Below, in pieces: positions 1 through 5,921 of a stretch of 8,174 bases of DNA. Position 1 is the stretch's first letter. Every line of letters starts with the position of its first letter. A model generated the notes under the pieces. That model was given only the letters and a program-made list of their open reading frames with translations. It ran no database searches and was not told the origin of the DNA. The stretch covers positions 1-8,174 of the forward strand of contig JAYZBK010000189.1 in the NCBI GenBank assembly GCA_036339295.1, in the 5' to 3' direction. The position numbers and the translations under genes are program-made. The stretch comes from GCA-002862325 sp036339295 (lineage in GTDB: Bacteria; Planctomycetota; Phycisphaerae; Phycisphaerales; SM1A02).

Positions 1-590
1 ACCGTTCCGCGGGGGAGAAGACCCAGGAGCTCTTCGAGCGGCATCATCGCCGGCTCGTCGGCTTCCTCAGGCGGCTGACCACGGCGGAGCAGGCCGAGGA
101 GATCGCCCAGGAGGTCTATTTTCGTGTCCTTCAGCTCAAGAATCTCGAAAATCGTGAGCTGAACGTGGGTTATCTCTTCCGTATCGGGGAGAACCTCGTT
201 CGCAAGCGGTATCACCGCGAGCAACGGCGGCGCCGAGCGGACGAGGCCATCCGATACGACATGGCGAGCCGGGAGAACCGGTCCACGGATTCGATCGAAT
301 CGGAGGGGCCGGCGAACGGCTCGACGGAGATGGCTTTCGTCGGAAGCAGGCATTTCCATCAAGCGATGGAACTTCTGACGGACAATGAGCAGGCGGCCAT
401 CCGCCTGATCATCTGCCGAGGACTCAGCTACGATCAGGCTGCTCGTTCCCTCGGAGTCGGTGTGAGCACGATCAACAACTGGAAGCACCGTGGTGTCAAG
501 AAACTCAGACAACTCGTCGACGCAAACCAACGATTCCCGGGATCATCTCGCGTTCGAGGGAGCCGCGATTCCACCGGAGCTGCTGGCTGA
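1..590 (+). CDS. FecI-like ECF RNA polymerase sigma factor, 5' end cut off by the window
   Basis: Alternative sigma factor that would direct RNA polymerase to a specific set of promoters. The reading frame is open from base 3 and the start lies before the window; the GTG at 165 falls inside conserved sequence and is not the real start. Region 2 is visible: ELFERHHRRLVGFL, then AEEIAQEVYFRVL (the usual 'DIVQETFLRL' stretch), then YLFRIGENLVRKRYHREQRR, which is typical of FecI-like ECFs. Region 4 is the helix-turn-helix GLSYDQAARSLGVGVSTINN followed by WKHRGVKKLRQLV. A linker of about 55 residues, rich in Ser, Glu and Asn, separates them. The conserved part ends near base 525; the last 20 or so codons have weak third-position G/C preference and may not be genuine (see the next gene). 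Codon use is less GC-biased than in the downstream genes. A FecR-type anti-sigma gene, the usual partner of FecI-like factors, does not follow. Confidence 0.88.
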   Translation, partial: RSAGEKTQELFERHHRRLVGFLRRLTTAEQAEEIAQEVYFRVLQLKNLENRELNVGYLFRIGENLVRKRYHREQRRRRADEAIRYDMASRENRSTDSIESEGPANGSTEMAFVGSRHFHQAMELLTDNEQAAIRLIICRGLSYDQAARSLGVGVSTINNWKHRGVKKLRQLVDANQRFPGSSRVRGSRDSTGAAG

Positions 591-732
591 AGCGATGCAT
601 GCGAAGGCTCGAGTGCGGGCCCGCATCGAGGAGGTCGCCGCCCGGATCGCCGACGCGGAACGAGCTCGTGTCGAGGGCGAGGTCGATTCCGAGGCCCCCG
701 TCGACGAAGAGGTCATCGCCGTCTTCGATTGA
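490..732 (+). CDS. Small charged hypothetical protein overlapping the ECF sigma gene, or its frameshifted C-terminal extension
   Basis: I do not recognise a family. The ORF could start at GTG 490 (80 residues, GGAAG four bases upstream) or at ATG 595 (45 residues, five bases after the sigma stop codon). From about 535 onward the codons in this frame show the strong third-position G/C preference seen in the rest of the window, so protein coding seems real well before ATG 595, in a region where the sigma frame looks poor. The C-terminal half reads as one long charged helix (AKARVRARIEEVAARIADAERARV) and then an acidic tail ending EEVIAVFD. There is no Cys, no signal peptide and no membrane segment. 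Either the two genes overlap by about 100 bases, or a +1 frameshift (programmed, or a sequence error) fuses this segment to the sigma factor. A strong hairpin follows the stop by about 35 bases. Confidence 0.5.
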   Translation: MVSRNSDNSSTQTNDSRDHLAFEGAAIPPELLAEAMHAKARVRARIEEVAARIADAERARVEGEVDSEAPVDEEVIAVFD

Positions 733-766
733 CGAGGCGAGGCTCCGCCAACCTGACGATCCGTGC

Positions 767-800
767 TCGCCCGGGCACCCCAGACGGGGTGTCCGGGCGA
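767..800 (+). terminator. Strong GC hairpin without a U-tract, probable terminator of the sigma/small-ORF unit
   Basis: The arms CGCCCGGGCACCCC (768-781) and GGGGTGTCCGGGCG (786-799) pair over 14 bp with a single G-U pair around an AGAC loop, and T767-A800 adds a fifteenth pair. It lies 35 bases past the small ORF and upstream of the predicted start of the chaperone transcript. No run of T follows on either side, so it is not a classic intrinsic terminator. It could stop transcription as a strong hairpin alone, protect the 3' end of the mRNA, or bind a protein as DNA. Confidence 0.5.
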
Positions 801-833
801 TCACGTTCCCGGCGGTCGGACGCGTGGCGGTCG

Positions 834-845
834 TAGACTGTCCGC
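834..845 (+). promoter_or_regulatory. Candidate -10 box for a leaderless chaperone transcript
   Basis: TAGACT (834-839) fits the TANNNT form of a -10 element and ends six bases before ATG 846, which would put the first transcribed base on or beside the start codon. No Shine-Dalgarno sequence is visible before this ATG, as expected for a leaderless message. I could not find a convincing -35 element at 16-18 bp, so the call rests on the -10 box and its distance only. Confidence 0.35.
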
Positions 846-2753
846 ATGGCAGATTCCGCCCCCAGCGAAGACCAGGCCGCGGTGGGAACCGAACCCGTCA
901 TCGGGATCGATCTCGGCACCACGAACTCCCTCGTGGCGATCGCCGACGCCTCGGGTCCGCGGATCGTGGCGGCTTCCGAGGATGGCGAGATCGTCCCTTC
1001 GGTGATTCGATACGGGACGGACGGCGTCGAAGCGGTCGGACGAGCGGCGGCGGAATCCCTCCGCGACCATCCGGATCGCACGGTCTACTCGTTCAAGCGT
1101 TTCATGGGCAGGACGTTCGAGGACCGGCGCCTCGAGGCCTCGAGCGTCTCGTTCCCGGTCGAGCCGGGCCCCCGTGGCCTGGCCGTGATCGCCGCGGCGG
1201 GCAGGACACGGACGCCGCAGGAGGTCTCGGCCGATCTCCTGCGTCACCTTCGGGCGGAGGCCTCCCGGGTGCTGGGAACGGATGTTCGCAAGGCCGTGGT
1301 CACCGTCCCGGCCTACTTCGACGACTCCCAGCGACAGGCGACTCGGGATGCGGGCCGTCTCGCGGGGCTGGAGGTGCTCCGCATCCTCAACGAACCCACG
1401 GCCGCGGCCCTTGCCTACGGCATCGGACAGCGGGCGACCGCCGAGACGATCGTCGTCTACGACCTCGGCGGCGGGACCTTCGACGTGACCGTCCTCGAGG
1501 TCGTCCCGCCCGACGAGCCGGGGGGTGAGGCGATCTTCCGGGTGATCGCGACCGCCGGGGACTCGCGTCTCGGCGGCGACGACTTCGATCGACTCCTCGT
1601 CAGCGACCTGCTGGAGGAGATCGAGCGGGAGGGCGGCGAGGCCGAGGTGGTGGCGCGGAGGAAGGCCGTGCTTCGGGAGGTGGGCGAGCGAACGAAGATC
1701 GCACTGGGCGAGTCGGACACCGCCGAGGTCGATGTCGACGGCGGCGGCCTCGTGGCCGACATCCGGAGGACGTTCCGGCGTGCCGACTTCGAGGCGGCGG
1801 CTCGACCGCTGGTCGACCGCACGATCGAACTCTGCGCCTCGGCGCTGCGGGATGCCCGCCTGGAACGGGAGGCCGTCGATCGAGTCGTCATGGTCGGCGG
1901 CTCGACGAGGATGCCGATCGTCCGGGAGGCGGTCGAGGCATGGTTCGGAGGTCCCGCCTACACCGCGCTCGATCCCGATCGGGTGGTCGCGCTCGGGGCG
2001 GCGATGCAGGGGGCGATCCTCTCCGGGATTCGAAGCGACGCGCTGCTTCTCGACGTCGTGCCGCTCGGGCTCGGCCTGGAGACCGTGGGAGGCGCGATGG
2101 CGAAGCTCGTCGTCCGCAACACGACCGTTCCGGTCCGTGCGACCGAGATGTTCTCGACGAGCGTCGATGGCCAGACCAATGTCGCGCTCCACGTCCTGCA
2201 GGGCGAGCGGGAGATGGCGGAGGACTGTCGAAGCCTCGCGCGATTCGAGCTTCGGGGTCTTCCCCCGATGCCTGCGGGCATTCCCCAGATCGAGGTCGCG
2301 TTCCAGGTCGATGCCAACGGCGTGCTCGGGGTCGAGGCGGTCGAGCGTCGGAGCGGGAGGCGTGCCGCGGTCCAGGTCCTTCCCACGCACGGACTCACCG
2401 CGGAGGAGATCGACCGCATCGAGGCGGAATCCCTCGAGCATGCCCGCGAGGACATGCACGTCCATCGGGTGGTCGATCTCGCGGTGAACGCCGCCCTCGA
2501 CCTGAAGTGGATCGGCGAGGCCCTGGATCGGGTCCGGGACGAGCTTCCGCGGGATCAGGTCGAGGCGGTCGAGGCCCGCAGCGCCGAGCTGAAGCGGTTC
2601 ATCGACCGCTCGAGGACCGATCCGCGGACCGTGGACGCGGAGGCGTTCCACCAGGCGAAGGAGTCGCTCGACCGGGCGAGCGTCCCGATCCACGAGGCGG
2701 CGATCGCTCGAAGCCTGCGCGATTCGCCCCCGGACGTCGCCACGGCCGATTGA
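846..2753 (+). CDS. hscA: Hsp70-family chaperone, HscA/DnaK type
   Basis: ATP-driven cytoplasmic chaperone of 635 residues, a full length for the family. The ATPase domain is about residues 18-400: phosphate-1 loop IGIDLGTTNS (19-28), VTVPAYFDDSQRQ (from 152), phosphate-2 YDLGGGTFD (205-213), LGGDDFD (242-248) and adenosine motif VVMVGGSTRMP (347-357). The interdomain linker is LLLDVVPL (400-407), followed by the beta substrate domain to about 520 and a helical lid. Several places look more like HscA, the Fe-S assembly Hsp70, than DnaK: FDDSQRQ instead of FNDAQRQ, LRILNEPTAA, and EDCRSLARFELRGLPPMPAG in the substrate domain. No isc, hscB, dnaJ or grpE gene is in view, so an Fe-S role is unproven and a general DnaK paralogue remains possible. 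ATG 846 fits the N-terminus; the next gene starts 29 bases after the stop, suggesting one transcript. Confidence 0.9.
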   Translation: MADSAPSEDQAAVGTEPVIGIDLGTTNSLVAIADASGPRIVAASEDGEIVPSVIRYGTDGVEAVGRAAAESLRDHPDRTVYSFKRFMGRTFEDRRLEASSVSFPVEPGPRGLAVIAAAGRTRTPQEVSADLLRHLRAEASRVLGTDVRKAVVTVPAYFDDSQRQATRDAGRLAGLEVLRILNEPTAAALAYGIGQRATAETIVVYDLGGGTFDVTVLEVVPPDEPGGEAIFRVIATAGDSRLGGDDFDRLLVSDLLEEIEREGGEAEVVARRKAVLREVGERTKIALGESDTAEVDVDGGGLVADIRRTFRRADFEAAARPLVDRTIELCASALRDARLEREAVDRVVMVGGSTRMPIVREAVEAWFGGPAYTALDPDRVVALGAAMQGAILSGIRSDALLLDVVPLGLGLETVGGAMAKLVVRNTTVPVRATEMFSTSVDGQTNVALHVLQGEREMAEDCRSLARFELRGLPPMPAGIPQIEVAFQVDANGVLGVEAVERRSGRRAAVQVLPTHGLTAEEIDRIEAESLEHAREDMHVHRVVDLAVNAALDLKWIGEALDRVRDELPRDQVEAVEARSAELKRFIDRSRTDPRTVDAEAFHQAKESLDRASVPIHEAAIARSLRDSPPDVATAD

Positions 2754-2782
2754 TCCCGGGCGGGGCGCCTCCAACGACTACC

Positions 2783-3421
2783 ATGGGCCCGTCACCCCCG
2801 GAGAAGCGCGTGGCCGGATTCGACCCAGAACAGAGCCGGACGACCTCGTCGATGCTGGCGGCGCTCCACGATCCGCAGGACGCGGCGGTCTGGGAGGCGT
2901 TCGATGCCCGATACCGACCGGTGCTCGTCGGGTTCGCCCGGAATCTCGGGCTGACGCCGGAGGAGGCCGCGGACGTCGCGCAGGAGACGCTCGCGCGATT
3001 CGTCGAGCAGTATCGCGAGGGGCGCTACGAACGCGAACGCGGCCGGCTCGGCGCCTGGCTCGTCGGCATCGCCCGCTATCGGGTGCTCGACGTTCGACGG
3101 GCCCACGGACGCCGCGCGGTCCGGGGAGAGTCCGCGATGGTCGACCTCGACGACGAGGCCTCCCTGTCGGCGGCCTGGGATGCCGAGCGGAGAGCGAGGA
3201 TCATCGACCTGGCGATGGAGCGACTCCGGAACTCGGGTCGCACCGATCCGAAGACGATCGAGGCGTTCGAGCTCCTCATGGTCCACGGTCTCACGGCGCC
3301 GGTCGTGGCGGAGCAGCTGGAGATGCCGGTGCAGTCGGTCTACGTGGCGAAGAGCCGGATCGCGACCCGCCTGCAGTCGCTGGTCGAGGAGGTCGAGGCC
3401 GAGTTCGACGAGGAGGGATGA
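2783..3421 (+). CDS. ECF RNA polymerase sigma factor, partner of the downstream kinase
   Basis: Sigma70-family regulator of 212 residues. Region 2 covers about residues 35-110: WEAFDARYRPVLVGFARNLG, then AADVAQETLARFVEQ, then RLGAWLVGIARYRVLDVRR. Region 4 is about 155-200 with the helix-turn-helix LTAPVVAEQLEMPVQSVYVA and then KSRIATRLQSLV. The form 'QSVYVAKSRI..RLQ' resembles planctomycete ECF factors that sit beside Ser/Thr kinases. The linker and tail are acidic. No Shine-Dalgarno is seen before ATG 2783; GTG 2810, in frame, has GGAG six bases upstream and is a good alternative start giving 203 residues, still with all of region 2. The stop codon overlaps the kinase start as ATGA, which implies translational coupling and a joint function. 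Confidence 0.9.
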   Translation: MGPSPPEKRVAGFDPEQSRTTSSMLAALHDPQDAAVWEAFDARYRPVLVGFARNLGLTPEEAADVAQETLARFVEQYREGRYERERGRLGAWLVGIARYRVLDVRRAHGRRAVRGESAMVDLDDEASLSAAWDAERRARIIDLAMERLRNSGRTDPKTIEAFELLMVHGLTAPVVAEQLEMPVQSVYVAKSRIATRLQSLVEEVEAEFDEEG

Positions 3422-5889
3422 GCGTGGACGAGACGGTCGAGTCCGATCGTGGAGGCTGCCCGCCTCCCGAAGTGCTCGAGGCGATCGGCGCCGGGATGAC
3501 CGTCGACCAGGAGCTCGCGGGCCACATCAAGGACTGCCCGGCCTGTTCGCGGAACCTGCGCGAGTTCCGGAAGGCCAACGCCCTGCTCGAGGAGGCGGCG
3601 GGACTGGGTCGACTCGACTCCCGGGAGGCCGAGGTCGAGCTGCCGGGATACGACCTCAAGCGAGAGATCCATCGCGGGGGCCAGGGCGTGGTCTGGCTGG
3701 CCGAGCAGCAGGGCACGCGACGAAGGGTCGCGGTGAAGATGCTGCTCGCCGGCCGATTCGCCACCAGTCGACAGCGGCGACGATTCGAGCGGGAGATCGA
3801 GGTCGTGGCCTCGCTCGATCATCCGTCGATCGTCACGGTCTTCGAGAGCGGCACCTTCGGCGACGGGCAGATCTACTGCGCGATGGAGTACGTGGAGGGG
3901 GTGGCGATCGACCGATGGGGGGTCGAGCAGGAGGCGTCGGTCGCGGATTCGGTCGAGATGATCGCCCGGGTGGCCGAGGCCGTGGCGGTGGCGCACCGCC
4001 GGGGCGTCATCCATCGGGATCTCAAGCCGCCCAACGTCCTCGTCGACGAGGAAGGCCGCCCGAGGGTCCTCGACTTCGGCCTTGCGCGGATGGAGAACGA
4101 GCGGGACACGGAACGGGCGGAGCTGCTCGCGACGGAGGCCGGCGAGTTCCTCGGGACGTTCACCTACGCCGCCCCGGAACAGTTGAGCGGTGATCCCGCG
4201 TTGATCGACACGCGAGCCGACGTGTACGCCCTCGGCCTCCTCCTCTTCGAACTGGTGGCGGGGGAGCGGCCCTTCGCCCGGCCCGACTCCATCGCCGACC
4301 TCGTGACCCTCCGGCTGGGCACCGATGCGCCGCGCCTGTCGACCCGTCGGCGAGGCGTCGGTCGGGAACTCGACCAGATCGTGGCCCGGTGCCTCGACAT
4401 CGATCCCGCCCGGCGATACGACTCCGCCGGCGACCTCGCGGACGACCTTCGCAGGCTCCAGGACGGTCGGCCCGTCCGGGCCCGGGGTGATTCGCTCGGC
4501 TACCTCGTCTGGAAGGCCGTCGATCGGCATCGAATCCCCGCGGCGTTCATCCTCGCGATCGTCGTGCTGGTGATCGGTTCGGCGGTCTCGCTTCTCGTCC
4601 TCTATCGGGAGAGCGAGGATCGGCGGATCCAGGCGGAACGCGTCGAGGGCGCGATCGTCAAGTCGTTCCAGTACCTCAATCCGGCGGCCGAGGGTTCGAT
4701 GCGGATGCGCCTGCCCGACCTGATCGCCCGCCTCGAGGAGATCGCCCGGGACGAGCTCGCGGAGGAGCCGGTCGTGCAGGCGCGGGTGCTTCGACTCGCG
4801 GGCGACAGCTTCTGCAACCTCGAGCAGTTCGACGACGCGGAGCGGTGCTTCCTCACCGTGGAATCCCTCCAGGGGTCCCTCGCGGGCGAGCCCGGGATCT
4901 CGACTCCCGGTACCGCCGCGGCGCAGCACGATCTCGGTCGCATCGGGTGGTTCCGGGCGGGGGCCGCTCGACGCCTGGCGGACGACGCCCGCTCCGCGGG
5001 GCGGCACGAGGAGGCGGTGGCGTTCGATCGGCGGGCCGACCTTCACCTCGCCGAGGCGTCCGACCGGTATCGAGCGGCGCTGGCCGCCCGCCGAGTCCTT
5101 CGCGAGGTCCCGCTCGAGGACCTTGCCATGACGATGCAGCATCTCGCGGCGGTCCTCGAGAGCGCGGCCACCGCAAGCGAGCCCGATCCGGGCGATCCAC
5201 GCCTCGACGAGGCCGAGACCCTGATGCAGCAGGCGCTCCTCACGCGATTGCGGATGGATCCGGTCCCGAAGCGGCTCCTGGTCACGACCTGGAACTCCCT
5301 CGCGAGGATCCGATCCGCCCGGGGCATGGACGAGGCCGCGGTCGCGGCGGCCCGGAAGGCGGTCGATCTCGCGGAGAGCGAAGGGACTCCTCCGGCGTGG
5401 AGAGGCAGTGCGAATGCGGCCCTCGGTCGGTTCCTCGTCGCCGACGATCGATACGAGGAGGCGGTGGGCTCCTTCGAGCGAGGCCTCGAGATCAGCGAGT
5501 CGGTGTACGGCGGATCCTCCGGACGCGTGCTGAGGATCCGCAAGGACCTCGGGGAGATCCTCCTGCTCCTCGGCCGGCCGTCCGAGACGCTCGAGATGGT
5601 CGCCCCGGCCCTCGAGGTGGTGGCCGGAACCGACGGCGATCCGATCGTGTCCGCGATGGCGCTCCTCGAGGTGGATGCCCTCGTGGTTCTCGAGCGACCG
5701 TCGGAAGCCGTCGATCGGATCGACCGGTGGCTGGCGGCGCACCCCACGAGCCTCGAGGATGTTCGATGGACCCGTCGACGGGAACGGCTGGTCGACCCCG
5801 ACGTCCCGGTGTTCAACGCGATCGGGACGATCGACGAGTTCATCGATCGGCGATGGAAGTCCGCCGATCCCGGGGCCGTGGTCGACTGA
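3418..5889 (+). CDS. Membrane Ser/Thr protein kinase with N-terminal anti-sigma-type zinc finger and TPR tail
   Basis: PknB-type (Hanks) kinase of 823 residues. Residues 14-43 hold C14...H36-x3-C40-x2-C43, the zinc-ligand pattern of ZAS/zf-HC2 anti-sigma proteins. The kinase domain follows at about 78-350: Gly-rich loop RGGQGVVW (86-93), VAVK with lysine 107, HRDLKPPN (199-206; catalytic D201), DFG (219-221) and YAAPEQ (250-255), so all catalytic residues are present and it should be active. One membrane helix spans about 373-396 (AAFILAIVVLVIGSAVSLLV), placing the zinc finger and kinase inside and the tail outside. The tail carries TPR-like helix pairs, clearest at 452-484, 622-655, 661-693 and 704-735. 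GGAGGG directly abuts ATG 3418; GTG 3424, two codons later, has better spacing and may be the true start. The overlap with the sigma gene suggests the kinase controls it by binding, phosphorylation or both; this is inferred. Confidence 0.92.
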   Translation: MSVDETVESDRGGCPPPEVLEAIGAGMTVDQELAGHIKDCPACSRNLREFRKANALLEEAAGLGRLDSREAEVELPGYDLKREIHRGGQGVVWLAEQQGTRRRVAVKMLLAGRFATSRQRRRFEREIEVVASLDHPSIVTVFESGTFGDGQIYCAMEYVEGVAIDRWGVEQEASVADSVEMIARVAEAVAVAHRRGVIHRDLKPPNVLVDEEGRPRVLDFGLARMENERDTERAELLATEAGEFLGTFTYAAPEQLSGDPALIDTRADVYALGLLLFELVAGERPFARPDSIADLVTLRLGTDAPRLSTRRRGVGRELDQIVARCLDIDPARRYDSAGDLADDLRRLQDGRPVRARGDSLGYLVWKAVDRHRIPAAFILAIVVLVIGSAVSLLVLYRESEDRRIQAERVEGAIVKSFQYLNPAAEGSMRMRLPDLIARLEEIARDELAEEPVVQARVLRLAGDSFCNLEQFDDAERCFLTVESLQGSLAGEPGISTPGTAAAQHDLGRIGWFRAGAARRLADDARSAGRHEEAVAFDRRADLHLAEASDRYRAALAARRVLREVPLEDLAMTMQHLAAVLESAATASEPDPGDPRLDEAETLMQQALLTRLRMDPVPKRLLVTTWNSLARIRSARGMDEAAVAAARKAVDLAESEGTPPAWRGSANAALGRFLVADDRYEEAVGSFERGLEISESVYGGSSGRVLRIRKDLGEILLLLGRPSETLEMVAPALEVVAGTDGDPIVSAMALLEVDALVVLERPSEAVDRIDRWLAAHPTSLEDVRWTRRRERLVDPDVPVFNAIGTIDEFIDRRWKSADPGAVVD

Positions 5890-5921
5890 CGACGTCGGAG
5901 CCGCCGGTACGGCTCAGTCGA
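5882..5921. terminator. Inverted repeat spanning the convergent gene ends, possible two-way terminator
   Basis: TCGACTGA (5882-5889, containing the kinase stop) and TCAGTCGA (5914-5921, containing the opposite gene's stop) are exact 8-bp inverted repeats. An inner GCCG/CGGC stem (5900-5903 with 5910-5913) stacks on it, leaving a 10-base bulge on one side. There is no T-run. Because both proteins end in a [V/I]-D codon pair plus TGA (GTC GAC and ATC GAC), the outer repeat may be a coincidence of coding rather than a selected terminator. Confidence 0.3.

Noticed and set aside
733..845. CIRCE or other heat-shock operator before the chaperone
   Set aside because: No TTAGCACTC-N9-GAGTGCTAA or similar element is present; the only strong inverted repeat is the GC hairpin at 767-800.
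599..1528. 309-codon plus-strand frame overlapping the chaperone start
   Set aside because: Arg/Gly/Pro-rich out-of-frame shadow; it would bury the chaperone start and promoter region.
801..2774. 657-codon open frame on the minus strand opposite the chaperone gene
   Set aside because: The plus strand encodes an unmistakable Hsp70. The minus frame is rich in Arg, Asp, Gly and Leu with no motif; such shadows are expected where codons avoid T/A at third positions.
1940..2782. N-terminal extension of the second sigma factor into the chaperone gene
   Set aside because: The open frame reaches back to GTG 1940, but that part is a low-quality shadow of the Hsp70 coding sequence; sigma similarity begins only after 2783.
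3340..5742. 800-codon open frame on the minus strand opposite the kinase gene
   Set aside because: Mirror of the kinase codon bias; composition is His/Arg/Asp/Glu-rich with no recognisable domain, while the plus strand has all kinase motifs.
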